A stretch of DNA of 64,000 nt from Capra hircus. Taxonomy: Eukaryota > Chordata > Mammalia > Artiodactyla > Bovidae. The translations under genes and the position numbers were made by a program. Positions 1-12,315 of the stretch are shown piece by piece (position 1 is the stretch's first letter; the number at the start of each line of letters is the position of its first letter). The notes under the pieces are model-generated. The model saw only the letters and a list, made by a program, of their open reading frames with translations, was not told the DNA's origin and searched no databases. The stretch spans positions 71,920,458 through 71,984,457 of the forward strand of contig NC_030823.1 of NCBI RefSeq assembly GCF_001704415.2. The letters run 5' to 3'.

Positions 1-382
1 AGTACAGATACATGTATACATATACACATATAAACAATAAAGAATTCTTCAGAGGATAAATTTTCATGAATAAAAACCTGAAGTCAAGGAAAATGTTTAA
101 CAAAAATTTAAATAAACCATGTAATATATATCACTTTTACCATGTTAAGACACTAAAAATGTCTGTGTCAAAAGCATGTGAAAAATACAAATTTTTTTGT
201 ACTTACCCTCTTCACACAGAAATTGTGAAAATCAGTAGAACAATCTTTATAAAGAACTTAAAATGCACTTAAAGAAAATATAAACAAAAAATTTATTACT
301 ATTAAGTACTAAATTATCTTAAAAGTAACATTTAAATAAAGGGAATAAAAAAATGTGATTTAATGATCCTAACCTTGAGTGC

Positions 383-587
383 GCTTCCCCGATGGCTCAG
401 CGATAAAAAATCTGCCTGCAATGCAGGAGACGCAGGTTTGATCCCTGGGTGGGGAAGATCCCCCACAGAAGGAAAATGCAGCCCACTCTAGTATTCTTGC
501 CTGGGAAATCCCATAGACAGAGGAGCCTGTTGGGCTACAGTCCATGGGGTCAGAAAAGAGTCAGACATGACTTAGCAACTGAACAAC
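383..587 (+). mobile_element. Bov-tA SINE
   Basis: tRNA-derived head (gcttccccgatggctcagcg) followed by the Bov-A body and the gactgaacaac-like end. Confidence 0.9.
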
Positions 588-650
588 ATTCTTAAGAAAA
601 CATCAAAGTCAACAGCATGGAGCTTGTGAAGCAGCCATAAGAAAGAGTGG

Positions 651-654
651 CGTG

Positions 655-685
<31 letters not shown>

Positions 686-722
686 CTGTGTGTCTATGTG
701 TGTGGGTCTGTGTATCTGTGTA
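651..722 (+). repeat. (GT)n microsatellite, interrupted
   Basis: A GT run of about 70 bases with scattered C/A/G interruptions. Confidence 0.95.
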
Positions 723-1459
723 TGGGTTACATGTACCCTAAGACATAAGTCATACTGGAAATTATTTTATTTTTAAATATCATTTAAAATTAGTTCACCA
801 AAAAAAATCATATGATTTTTAATATAGCTATGCCATAATATGTAAATGTAGCTTGATAATCTCTATGGTAAATTAAGAACAAAAAGCTATAAGTAACAAA
901 AAGACATTCTAACAATTTTATACTGCTTTTTCTTTATATAAAATCTAATAAGGCATCTCATATAAAAATGGTAAGTACTAAATAGCATGAATAGAATTTC
1001 AACGGTTGTGCTATCTTACCAACTTAAACAAGCTATCACAACCTACTATTTAACTCTTAAACCTTTTTAAATTAAGAGGATTATCAGAAAATCTTAATTT
1101 TAAGAACATAGTAAAATAAAACTGTGAACAAAGGAAATCTGATAAATTATTTTAATGTTCATTTTTTTCAAAAAAATTTCTTAGAGATATTATCCCCTTT
1201 TGTATTCCAAAAAATGGAAGATGAACATGGCCACCTAGAGGAGAAAATATGATCAACAAATACAGGCTGTCATATTTTCTTACTCTTTCTGTAGTATCTG
1301 TATTTCAGATTTATAATATGTATAAACTTCTCTAAAAGATCCAACTGAAGAGATTAATTATAAACAAAAGAGACAGGGAGGACACTGAAGCAGCAGTGAT
1401 AACCCATCAGAAGCTAAAGCATCATTCGTTTTGTAGTGAGCTTGACAAACGTAGTCTTT

Positions 1460-1628
1460 CTAACTTACTGTGTGACCTTAGGTTAAAAGTTACTTATTTG
1501 ACCTAAAGTCTCCTCTCACTTCTGTAAAATGGAAATAATCTTATTACAATGTGTTGCAATGAAGATTAAATGTGACAAGGGGTACAGAAACTAACAGTGT
1601 CAGGCACACAGGAGGAGCTCAGTGAATG
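1460..1628 (+). repeat. MIR SINE
   Basis: 'ctaacttactgtgtgacctt', 'tctgtaaaatggaaataatc', 'gatgaagattaaatg'-type text and 'gtgtcaggcacacaggagg'. Confidence 0.8.
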
Positions 1629-1810
1629 GAGGTTCTCCCTGCCTGGTCAGAAAGTCCTCCTGCCCTGTCTCTCCTAATCCCTACCCGGCCCTCTCTGACC
1701 CCCTCTACTCTTACAGATACTTCCAGTATTGGCTATTTCATAGCTTCTCTACTGGAATTATTCAGAGTTGAGAAATGGGGTAATGGTTCCTTACCAGCCC
1801 TGATGAGGTA

Positions 1811-2346
1811 ACAGTTCAGTTCAGTTCAGTCGCTCAGCCGTGTCTGACTCTTTGTGACCCCATGAATCGCAGCACGCCAGGCCTCCCTGTCCATCACCAT
1901 CTCCCGGAGTTCACCCAGACTCACGTCCATCGAGTCCGTGATGCCATCCAGCCATCTCATCCTCGGTCGTTCCCTTCTCCTCCTGCCCCCAATCCCTCCC
2001 AGCATCAGAGTCTTTTCCAATGAGTCAACTCTTCGCATGAGGTGGCCAAAGTACTGGAGTTTCAGCTTTAGCATCATTCCTTCCAAAGAAATCCCAGGGT
2101 TGATCTCCTTCAGAATGGACTGACTGGATCTCCTTGCAGTCCAAGCGGCTCTCAAGAGTCTTCTCCAACACCACAGTTCAAAAGCATCAATTCTTCGGCA
2201 CTCAGCCTTCTTCACAGTCCAACTCTCACATCCATACATGACCATAGGCAAAACCACAGCCTTGACTAGACGGACCTTAGTCGGCAAAGTACTGTCTCTG
2301 CTTTTGAATATGCTATCTAGGTTGGTCATAACTTTTCTTCCAAGGA
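1811..2346 (-). mobile_element. BovB (RTE-type LINE) 3' end, 5' truncated
   Basis: About 535 bp of BovB in minus orientation; its 3' end is the tandem 'ttcag' series at 1811-1833. It retains an uninterrupted 167-codon frame (2329-1826) for the C-terminal part of the BovB reverse-transcriptase polyprotein: MTNLDSIFKSRDSTLPTKVR, VMYGCESWTVKKAE, FELWCWRRLLR, and a basic GGIGGRRRR stretch. Intactness suggests youth, not host function. Confidence 0.93.
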
Positions 2347-4554
2347 GTAACAGTATGCCATGTAAAAATGCACATTAAAAAATATCTTCCCTTCTACCTT
2401 GTAATTCTTTAGTCACCTCAACCCACAGCAGTCAAGTCCGATCTTCATAAACATGCAGAATAGTATGCAGAGAAAGGGTCAGATCAGTAATGAGAAACAT
2501 AACTTATTCAGCTGATCTCTTTACTTGTATCCCAGGAAAATGAACAAATCCTACAAGAGAACGGTACTCAGCGGTCCTCTTAGGTGACCGGCCATGAAGT
2601 GAGCAGTATTTCTCCTGAGTCAGCTATGAAGAGGTACAACCAGCTGGCAGAGACCCAGATGGGTATCAGAAGCAACCCCCCCCTCCAGTTATGAGTACAT
2701 ACCAGAGGAAGGTTACTGTTCTGGGGTTGGACACAGAAGATGAACCCCTTCAACTACCTCTTTTTCTTGATAAAGGAGGAAAAAGTAAAATGAAAATGCA
2801 GGTAGCAAATGAACACTCTTCGACTTACTGTCTCCTAACCACCTTCAGTCTCACTTATGAGCCTACACTTCTCAAACGTACACAAAGTTACTGATCAACT
2901 TCTAGTGGACAAAGGAGCTCGTCTGCACTCTCATCCCCACTCTCTCTGCAGTGTGGCATCCAAAACTCTCCTTCTGTGGCTGACGAAATACAACGTTCTA
3001 GTGATTCTCCATTTTATCGGTTACTTACTCTTCTCTGTTTAAGCGACACCCTTAATTCTGTTAATGAAAGGAAATGACTTTCTTTTCTCTCCACACATTC
3101 TCCCTCATCAGTTTAATTACGTTCCTTGGCTTCTATTGGCTAAGTATATATGATCTGGCAAAGCTTCTCCCAAACTCATTCATGACTTTAAGATCCACAA
3201 CCATTTCCAACTGCTTAAATATTGTGCCTTACCATATACATGAAACCACTCTTATCTCCCACCCCTCTCCCACTTCCAAGTAAGAAACATCCCTCTCTGG
3301 ATTTCTTATTTATATTAATGACCTCAGCATTTTCCTTGTCATACTTGCTGGAAACTAGGATCATTTTTGACATTTCTTCCTTCATTCTAAAGTTCCAATA
3401 CATTTAATTTCTAAATCCAGTAAACGGTGCCTCTACAAGATCTCTCCCATCCTCTTATATTCCTACTGCCGTTGTTATAATTCAGATTTTTACCATTTCC
3501 CACATAGATGATTCCAAAGACCTCCTTAATTGGTGACTTTTTCCTATAGTCTTCCTGTCGTAAACTACTCTTTTTAAAGCACATCCCTGGTTGTGGTCCC
3601 TTGGTGAAAAACCTGCAGTGAGTTCTCGCTGGCTAACCAATGAAATCCAGACTTCTCAGAAAGTCACTCCAGGATTTAGACATTATCTGTCTTTCCACTT
3701 TATTTTACACATATATAAACATATATATATATACACACACACCTATGTTAGAGTTAAGAAGAGCCTTTTCTCTGTTTCTGAAATAGTCCCTAGATCTCAC
3801 CCCTTTGTACTGCGGCGTTTATGAACTTCATTCTAAGATACCTCCACTTCTACCCATTTTGCAAAGCTGAACCCTAACGCCATTTTCACAGAAGCTCTCT
3901 CACACTTCCCCAGTGGATAGTATTTCGCTCCCTTCCTTAAAACCTTTTAGCATTTTATATGTATTTCTGCATCTTTAGCCTGTGGGCACGTTCAGAATTT
4001 AACTATCACTTGAAATTGCTGTTCTCTAAAATCCAGAGCTCTGAAATGTCCCTTTCTAGTCAAGTTTTCCTGTTCGTTTCCTTTCTTCACTGAATCTACT
4101 TTGGACTCACAGCAATCTCTGATTTTTCAATTAGCAATAATCTATGATACAAAAAACTATCTTCTTGGTTGATCGCTATCTTACGGTCATCTCTCCATCC
4201 TAAACCCCAGTGCCAGCATTTTAACAATAAGGATATCCATCTCCACCTGGATATTCCACAGACCCCTGAAATACAGCATGACTGAAACCAGACTATCTCC
4301 TCCCACAAACCTACTTCTCTTATGCTTTCTAAACTCATTAAACAGTCTTTCCTCACACACAGCATGCAGTCATTCGCCAGGATATACTGAGAAGTCCCTC
4401 AATGTCTTCTTGAGAAGTCCCTCAAATTCTTTGTCCCTCAGTCATCATTGCTAATAGCATCTCATGGCTGTTTATCGAATCTGTCCTTCTGTCTTGAGCA
4501 GTTCCTACCTCCAATTCCTCTTCTGTTACAGTATTTAAACACTAACCTAAAAGT

Positions 4555-5030
4555 GCCACACTAGCCAGTTTAAAAACTTTCTAGGGCTCCATATTTCCTG
4601 GAAGACAACATCCAAACTCCTGAGCATGGCATTCAGGCCCATTACTGTACCTTCTCCAAGCACAGATCCTAGATAAAGCCTTGGAAACACAGTGCCTTCT
4701 GCTTTCCTACAATCACTATTCTGTGTGACTGAACAGCCCCCCTCAAGTCTAGCTCACCCACCCCATGCAGATGCCCCATCCCCACCTCCCAAAGCCTCAG
4801 TCACCTCCTCCTCTGTATTTCTGCACGACGCTATTCTTGTAATTAACAGACTTCTTACCACACAACGTGACATGTGTACTCACAGGTCATCCTCCGCCAG
4901 TCTGGGGGCTCTTTAAAACAAGCTTGCTTTGATTAATCTTTTATATAATTTTTTATACAATGCTTTTATTTACATCCACAGGATCTAGTATGGCACATAA
5001 AAAGCTTTCAACAAATGCTTATGAAATAAG
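4555..5030 (+). repeat. L2 LINE 3' region
   Basis: 'ctcctgagcatggcattcag', 'acctcctcctctgtatttct', 'gtctgggggctctttaaa', 'ggcacataaaaagctttcaa': typical L2 3' text. Confidence 0.65.
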
Positions 5031-5424
5031 TAAATCTCATTTCAGAATGCCTAACATCAAGCTATCCTGGATGTTTTACCAAATGATTTAGGGTAGAAAT
5101 GGTAGAAAGGTACGAGTCCTAAATACACAGGTGATGTTGAAATGAGAGGTGATTCCAGAGGGAAGGGCAGGAACGGAAGGGCCACTGCGGTTACGCTTCT
5201 CTCTCTACCGCGTTCCCCAAACTGCTGAGCCACTGGAGAGTGACAGGACTAGTGGGAAGAAGCAATCAAACCAGCCCAGAAGCGTAGGGTGAGAAGGGAT
5301 GAGTAGAGCAAAAAAGCCTAAACTGAAGCTGCAAAACAGAAAACGACTAGAGTCCCATTTTACACACTCATAGCTTGCTTGTGGCTACTCACTCTCATCA
5401 CCATCACTGTTTCCTCAACCACAG

Positions 5425-5640
5425 CTATGACTACCATTTACTGATCACTTACCAATCAGGCATCAGACACTGTGCTAAGAACACCACACATGACATTTAA
5501 GGTCCATGACAACCCTATCAGCAAGTTATTATTCACACTGAGAGACAAGGAAACAAACCTACTAACTGTTAGCTACACTGCTCAAGGGTTCACAGCTTGG
5601 TGAGTCACAAGGTCAGAATACGCACAAGGATCAGGCTTTG
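5425..5640 (-). repeat. MIR SINE
   Basis: 'atttactgatcacttaccaa', 'cactgtgctaagaac', 'aaggaaacaaacctactaac', 'tcacagcttggtgagtcaca'. Confidence 0.75.
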
Positions 5641-6858
5641 AGATCCATTCTTTCTGTTCTACTATTCATGAGCCAGGGTTTACATAAGCTGGGGACTGGC
5701 TTTGTCATTTTTGCATTATTTAGTTATCACTGTAAACAATATCTTATTTTCTCTAGTGTTAAGTAAGGTATTTTTGAGGGTAGAGTCCATGTCTAATATT
5801 TTTTATTTCTTCCCAAACATCTCATAATGAGCTTTCTATATTTATTTTCTTACTGTACCTATGTACTAGCAGAAATAAAAGGGAGGTATATATGCCAATC
5901 TTTAGTTAGCATTAAGCCAAATACAAAAGTAAATGATTTAGCTCTTTTGACAACTATATGTGCCAGGGTAAGTCATCAATAGTAACAGGTCCCAAAACAC
6001 AAGCCACAGCTATAAAATTAAGGTTAGTTTGCGTCTGATGCGATAATAAAAGTGCTATTTAAAATACATTGCTCTTTTCTTCATATCTGGACATATATAT
6101 AATAATTACTAGGAGTAGAGACACACTGTATCAAGTACATGAACAACTTACTTAAATGTAGAAGGAAAAATGCTGTAAGCAATAGCAAACCTTTGGCCAT
6201 TGCCTTCCCCATTTCTCTTTTAGAAAGATATAAAAATGTGTGAGAGTGGACTTGTATCTTCTATGTAGGTTGAGTTCAAATGTCAGTGTCCTCATGTGAG
6301 GCAAAAATCAGTTAGAGACAAAATAATCCTTGAAAACTCCTTAAATTCCCCTTAAAACCTAGTACAATACAGGCACTCCGTAAATTTATCTCAGTTTTTC
6401 CTCTACATGGAACAGATCATCATTTCTTCCGCTACGTGCTGCATGAAGTGTCTGGCTCATGCTAGGGGCCATACTGAATGAAAACGCATTCATTTCCACA
6501 TGGCAATCATAGTCAATACTGTGAGATATCAGTTCCTGTAACAGGTATTTAGGAAATGATTCCATCTGAGACAAGAGCATATTCCCATTTCCCATTTCAT
6601 GACTGCTAGACATATGCTCATTGTGAAAGAGCACTAGAATTACCACTGTATTTCAATTCTTGGTGTTTTGGTTTGGGATGTTCTGGTTTTGGCTTGAGCT
6701 CAAAGATTTGAATTTGAATAAATTACAGTCCCAGAAATGTGACTAGCCTATTTGCGCTCTTATTTACTGTGCAGCCACAGATGCCCAGAGTTGTAGAAAC
6801 AAATAACTAAATACTATAGCGTATCATCTAAAAAAATTAAATAATTAACCTATCTTAC

Positions 6859-7074
6859 CTTCATCTATTGATGCTTCACTACTGTATCCATCATACTCTG
6901 CAGAAAGAGGACTATATTTCTGTCTCGTTTCCCAAGTATAGCTCTTTTGTCTAGAATCTGCCAATGGTAGTCTGGAATTGTGTGTTCTGGATAAGGCCTC
7001 ATGGTATTTACCCAGAGCTTCATCTTCACTTTCAGAGGATGAACCATGCTCATCTTTGTCCATGTAGGAATTAT
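6859..7074 (-). CDS. SYT14: SYT14 cytoplasmic acidic linker exon
   Basis: Internal coding exon of synaptotagmin-14, 216 nt (72 codons), phase 1 in and out. The acceptor on the minus strand is cattccaaatag and the donor is GTAAGA after ..ASIDEAAG-type sequence (GATGAAG). It encodes NSYMDKDEHGSSSESEDEAL, then a segment with SRTHNSRLPLADSRQKSYTW and SAEYDGYSSEASIDE. This is the Ser/Glu/Asp-rich linker between the membrane anchor and the C2A domain, a plausible site of phosphorylation (inference). It can be joined in frame to either the transmembrane exon (giving Tyr at the junction) or the alternative first exon (giving Asp). The C2-domain exons follow below position 1; I looked for the next exon in 1-6858 and found none. 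Confidence 0.96.
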
Positions 7075-7689
7075 CTATTTGGAATGACAAGGAGAGCAGA
7101 TCAAAATTTAATGCTATAAAATAATGGCAAATTTGCTATAGTCATATATATGTTATATATATGTGTCATATGTATTCATATACACACAAATATATATACA
7201 CACAAACAATCTGAATTTCCCACTTTAGAAAAATATTTTTTCATCCAAGAAGCCCAAGTTTTGGATTTTTATGTTTTACTAGAATAAACTGACTTGCATA
7301 TTTGAATTATATAAATACTGTTGGTCACAGGGATTTTCCAACCATGATACAGATAAACAGAATAATAGGGCTTGCCATCTTCCACAATTTTTTTTAGAGC
7401 ATTAGTAGCACATGAAGAAGTGTAAGTATTGCTAATACATACGGATCTGACTGAAATTATTCATGTAACAAGAGACATTACTGGTCATCATCTTAGCCAA
7501 AATTTTCATAGCTGATACTGCTTAGTGCTAGAAGCAGAACAAAGAGACAGACAGACATACACTACTGATCGAAATATAAATGATTCAACTTTCTAGATAG
7601 CAAGCTGGCAATACATATCAAAGTTTCCAATTTGTATAGTCTTTGATTCATTCATAAGAATTAACCAATTCCATTTCTAAGAATTCAGC

Positions 7690-8000
7690 CTAAAAAAATA
7701 ATTAACAGATGGGCAGTGATATGTATTTTACTGAACTGTGTTTAACAGCAAAAGAAAACAAAAATGCACGCTAAATGTCCAACGCTGGGCCTTGGTTAAG
7801 TAAGTTATGATACACCTGTGCAATGATACACTATGCAATCATTAAAAACAAGGAGGTGAACTTAGAAGTGCTCACAGGGAAAGAATGCCTACCATATAAT
7901 GTTAAGAGAAATAAAATAGAAGTTATCGTCTCATTTAAAAAAACAGAGTAACACATATACACACATCTACATGCAATGTATACACACATCCATGCAGTAT
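7690..8000 (+). mobile_element. Old L1-like 3' remnant
   Basis: Diverged text of L1 ORF2 3' type (ccttggttaagtaagttatg, caatgatacactatgcaatc, ttaaaaacaagg). Family uncertain. Confidence 0.6.
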
Positions 8001-9060
8001 AAGTTTATAGATACATACAAAAATATCTGGAAGCATATATATCAAACTTAACACATCATCTGTGAAAGACAGACTTCCTAGGGAAACTTTACTTACATAT
8101 ACCCAAATTTCAAATTACATTTCCAGAAGACAAACTGGTCAATTAATTTTATATTCTTTTAAAAAGCACTAGTTATTATTAATATCATTTACTTAAAAAG
8201 TAAAGATTTTGAAACTGCATCACGTTGAGATTCATTTAGACAAGATGTAACCTTCTCAGAATTCTAAAACAACCCCAGAAGGATGAAGAGACCACAGCAG
8301 TCAGAAGTTATTAGTTCAGTCTAGACATTTCTCTCATTATACTCAGCTAAAATCATCTGCACTACAGGAATCAAAGTTTAAAATTCAAGTGGAGAGACAA
8401 AGAACGAGAATAAGATATGGGATATAAATTCAATATTTAGAGTTAGAAACATGGTAGCCTCAAGGTCACTAGTCCAAGTCCCACTTTTAATTCAGTAAAA
8501 TAAAACTATCAAAGGATAAAACCATAACCAATGTTATATTCTGCACTGACAACACTTAGTCACCAGCCACATGCAGTTATTTAAATTAAGTAGAAATAAT
8601 AAAATTTAAAACTTAGTTCTCCAGTGCTACTAGCCACATTCCAAGTGCTCAAGAGCTATGTGTGGACAGTGGTTACTGTATGGAGCAATACAGATGTGCA
8701 GAACTCTTCCATCACTGCAGAAAGTTCTATTAGACAGGACTGCGATGACGGCAGATCTCTAGAACCTAGGCATTCTGACTCCCAGGTTTTAGCACTGCGT
8801 GGATTCTAAGGGAGCAGGAGAGCTCTGAGGAGGGTAGCAAGAAATTTACTACTATAAGATATTACCTGAAGTAGCCCCTGCATTCAGAAAGGGAAAAGGA
8901 AACCCGTCTTCCTCTTATTATATCTTATAAGCTCTGTCAGAACCTAGGACTCAGGTATTAATACTAGCAATATTACAGTTCAGCTATATGAAGGGACAAT
9001 CCATATGGGTCAAATGATTTTCAAAATGATTTTTAAATCATAATATGTTTCAGTTTGGAG

Positions 9061-9150
9061 GTGGTGGTTCAGTTGCTAAGTCGTGTCCGACTCTTGCAAC
9101 TCCATGGGCTGACTGTAGCACACCGGGCTCCTCTGTCTACAGGATTTTCA
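9061..9150 (-). mobile_element. BovB/Bov-A 3' tail fragment
   Basis: About 85 bp: gtggttcagttgctaagtcg.. to ggctcctctgtctacagg. Too short to assign to SINE or LINE. Confidence 0.78.
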
Positions 9151-9759
9151 GTTTAGTACTCATTAAAATCTAGAATATTGAGAGATATGTGATTCCTTTA
9201 GGTAGTAGCATGCTTCTTAATTAAAACAAATCAAAATTTTAAATTCTGCACTACTATCTGTGAAGTACTTATTAACAGCATCCATTCTGTTATTTTATGA
9301 ATAAGATAATATGTAAACTATTTTACTTAATTTTATTTCTTTTGATTTTTATTACTTCAGGTAATTAGGCTACCAAAATTAAATCAAGGCTACTAAAAAA
9401 ACAAACAAACACTGAATCTGACATTTCAAACAACTGCTAGGAGGATAAACTTCAAAACAGATACATTTCCAAAAATTTACATTGCTTTTTAATTGGCTCA
9501 TCCATCTTGGATCAGCCAATATTATACCATTTAAAAATCACTCAGACAACTGATAAACAGCAGCTTCCCATCACACAGGAAGTCTTGCAACAGAACTGAA
9601 ACGGCCTTGTGCATTTCTAGTGCTACTCAGTTTTTTGTTATTTTATGAGAATGTAAACATACACAAAAATTCCATATGTATCTTTTACAAATAAAAGCCA
9701 GTGTACTTCTGGTGCTGTGATCAGATCAACGGTAAACGAGAATGACTAAGGGATAACCA

Positions 9760-9958
9760 TGGCTCAGACAGTAAATAATCTGCCTGCAATGTGGGAGACC
9801 TAGGTCTGATCCCCGATTGGGAAGATCCCCCGGAGAAGGGAACAGATACCCACTCCAGTAATTGTGGCCTGGAGAATCCTATGGACAGAGGAGCCTGGCG
9901 GGCTACAGTCCATGGGGTCACAGAGTTGGACATGACTGAGCCACTTTCACTTCACTTC
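9760..9958 (+). mobile_element. Bov-tA SINE with perfect 12-bp target duplication
   Basis: The head lacks its first ~10 bases (starts tggctcag); the body and the ttcacttcacttc tail are present. aagggataacca flanks both sides (9748-9759, 9959-9970). Confidence 0.95.
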
Positions 9959-10687
9959 AAGGGATAACCAGGAGTGGTAACTGACAATACGAAGAAAACC
10001 AAGTAACTGTCAGCTAATTGTTTTGAAAACTGTCACAAATATTGTGGATGAAAATTGTGACTGCTTAGCTGGAATCTTAATTGTACATAGAGAACTCATG
10101 AATAAAAAGATTGTTCATGTATACGCTTTGGAAACCCAGAAGTCACATAAAACTCTCAATGTATGGCTAAATGAAAAGACATACTCTGAAGCATGTATTT
10201 CAATAAAATAAAAATCCATTGCTTTCAAGGAAAACATAAAACATTTGGTAGATTCTTACCAGGAAAGATGTGAAGAGCAACAATGTATAAACGGTTAAGG
10301 GTAGGTTACAAAAACACAAAATTTTAAAATTCAACTACAGCACACCAAATAAATTCCAATTAAAGTATGCAGAGTACTTAAGAAAACCATAGAGTTCTGG
10401 GTTGTACAATAAATGGGCATTAAGTAAAATGAAGGTCCTTAAAATTGTCCAAATAATGCAGGGACCAGGGGCAATACTTAAATCAGAGGAATACAAACAA
10501 CATGCTTTTGAAAGGACTGTAAGAAAAAACTGCATGACTTGAAAAATGTCTCCCAGTAAGAGGACTCAAGAAAGCCTTAGTAATACAGATATACAGAGAA
10601 AAATTAAAGAAGTTGGATGATGTTTTTCCTAATGTGAAAAAATTAAGAGAAAATCTTATCACTCAAACTCACATTAGGAGACCTCAC

Positions 10688-11618
10688 CTTTTTCTGATAT
10701 TATCTTAAAATATTTTTCATCTTTACTCTTTGCTGTTTCTTTTTTGGCAGAAATGGCTTCATTTTTCTTTGTTTTTATATCTTCTTTCTCTTTGTAGTAT
10801 TTTGTTGGATTCATTTGTTCTTTGATTTTTCCTTGACACTGATCTTTAGAATTAGTTGATGCTGCTGGATATAAGTCTTCCTTCTTAATGGATTTCTGTA
10901 TCATATGTCTACTGCTTTCCAAAATATCTTTTGGAGAACATTCATTTCCTAAATAGTTATTCCCTTTGTGGCCTTTACTTTTAATATGTGTTTCAGCTTT
11001 CTTTAAGTAATTTTCTTTCATTTCTTGATATCTTACCTCCTTTAAGTCAGGTTTACTATCACTGGAAATTTCTAATCCATTTTTTCGACACCTGTCAGTA
11101 CTTTCAAGTTCTTGCCAAGCAGATCCAGCACTTGCATCCTGCCTGCTAACTGATACCCTACCATCACGCACATGGCCTTTCAAAGAATCGCCTTTCAAAC
11201 CATTATCTGATTCCTGATACTGTGATGGCATCTGCTGCCTATTATTAATATGTTTAACTCCTCCTCCTTTGTTCATTCCTTGGTCTTGCTTTTGTGAAAC
11301 TGAAGTATTATAGCTGTTTATTCGATTTGCTCGGTTCTCTAAATTGAATGGTGCTTTCTGACAATTAGTGTTTTGGGAGACTGCTGGTTTTGTGGTGCTT
11401 TCTTGTTTAGAAGTATCTGCAGCTTCTGGGGCTGCAGAGCTTTCCTCTTCTGGGCGAAAGCCATTTATCATGCTTGTTACCTGTTCAGCAACTGAGTCAG
11501 TGAACGCATAGCTGACTTCTCCTACGGCAGCAGTCAAATCTTCCACAGCATTACTGATCGTGTCCACCAGAGAGGACACTGAAGGCAGATTCTGCTGCAA
11601 ACTTTTGAAAAATGCCAT
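10688..11618 (-). CDS. SYT14: SYT14 probable alternative first coding exon
   Basis: Open frame of 310 codons plus one base, minus strand, between the SYT14 transmembrane exon and linker exon. The start context is AGAAAATGG (A at -3, G at +4), and an in-frame TAG lies two codons upstream (11624-11622), so this ATG is the only start for the frame. After codon 310 (..IISEK) the sequence AAAAAG is followed by the donor GTGAGG. The single leftover G joins AT of the exon at 7074 to give Asp, then NSYMDKDEHG in frame. Without splicing the frame ends three codons on (EVS, stop at 10674). Residues 1-54 look amphipathic (FFKSLQQNLPSVSSL...), with no membrane span. Residues 55-310 are polar, rich in Lys, Glu, Ser, Asn and Gln, and probably disordered. 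Splicing of the transmembrane exon into it would give an immediate TGA if the nearest acceptor (cttttag at about 11640-11634) were used, so a separate promoter is the better model. Function of the domain is not known to me. Confidence 0.82.
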
Positions 11619-11782
11619 TTTCTAATTCCTGTTCCTAAAAGTTGCAATCATGGAATTTTCTCTTCTCAAAATATTAAGCACTCTGGAGTTTCAATTTAAC
11701 ATTTACTTAAATGGTGCTATTCATTAGCTCAACATCAGTATTTCACATTACGCCTTTTAGTCTTTCTGTAATAGCTTATGTA

Positions 11783-11805
11783 ACGGAAGAAATATGCTGA
11801 CGTAA
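11783..11805. promoter_or_regulatory. ETS-like and CRE/PAR-bZIP-like motifs upstream of the alternative SYT14 start
   Basis: About 165-190 bases upstream of the ATG at 11618 (minus-strand sense) lie an ETS-like core, acggaaga (11783-11790), and TGACGTAA (11798-11805), one base from the CRE palindrome and close to the PAR-bZIP site. The region is AT-rich without a CpG island. Short motifs occur by chance, so this is only a candidate promoter for the alternative exon. Confidence 0.25.
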
Positions 11806-12149
11806 AAGACGCTTCAAAAAAAATCAAACCACTTGGTTTAAACGTAACGACATTTTTTCCCACTCCATAGCTGTCATGACAGCAGCAAGACAGTATTTTT
11901 CCCTCAAATACTATTGGGTTTTTATTCTATACCTGCAAGAAGAAGTATAAAAAGGATTTTTATTATGTACTTTTTAGTTAACTTATTAATAGTCTATGTA
12001 TGGGAACTGCCCTATATTATTAACAAAGCACCAATACCATTTCAAAATAAAAAATGTATTAAGGATTCCCCCGATACATATATTCTCCCCAATATGTATT
12101 TGTTTATATACCTAAACAATTTTGCAGAAATTAGAATAGGGAAGAGAAG

Positions 12150-12315
12150 AGAGAGAACATTTGCTGAGTGGCTATTACATGTTAAGAACTGTGATTTACA
12201 AATTTTTTTCTTATTTGATCTTATAATAACTCTAGGAGGTAAATATTATTATTCTTATTTAATAAGCGAGTAAAGAAACAGCCTCAGAAAAATTAATAAG
12301 GTCCCCCCATCTTTC
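12150..12315 (-). repeat. MIR SINE
   Basis: 'acatttgctgagtggctatt', 'tgatcttataataactctag', 'aggtaaatattattattctt'. Confidence 0.7.

Larger units (their letters stand above)
1..6858 (-). other. SYT14: SYT14 intron (3' part of window), transposon remnants only
   Basis: No coding exon found on either strand. It holds a Bov-tA (383), a GT microsatellite (651), a MIR (1460), a BovB 3' end (1811), L2 (4555) and a MIR (5425), listed separately. The stretches 730-1450, 2350-3540, 3750-4540 and 5650-6858 are AT-rich or CT-rich unique-looking sequence; 3600-3700 has weak L2-like text. The short open frames here lack coding character. Confidence 0.75.
7075..10687 (-). other. SYT14: SYT14 intron between alternative first exon and linker exon
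   Basis: 3.6-kb intron shared by both transcript models. It contains AT-dinucleotide tracts (about 7137-7206), an old L1-like 3' piece (7690-8000), a short BovB/Bov-A tail (9061) and a Bov-tA with a perfect target duplication (9748-9970). I see nothing recognisable in 8050-9050, 9150-9740 and 9975-10687. Confidence 0.75.

Noticed and set aside
1826..2329. 167-codon intact frame on the minus strand
   Set aside because: It is the C-terminal part of the BovB polyprotein in a 5'-truncated copy, not a host gene.
6865..7053. 62-codon frame overlapping the SYT14 linker exon
   Set aside because: Out-of-frame shadow of the real exon.
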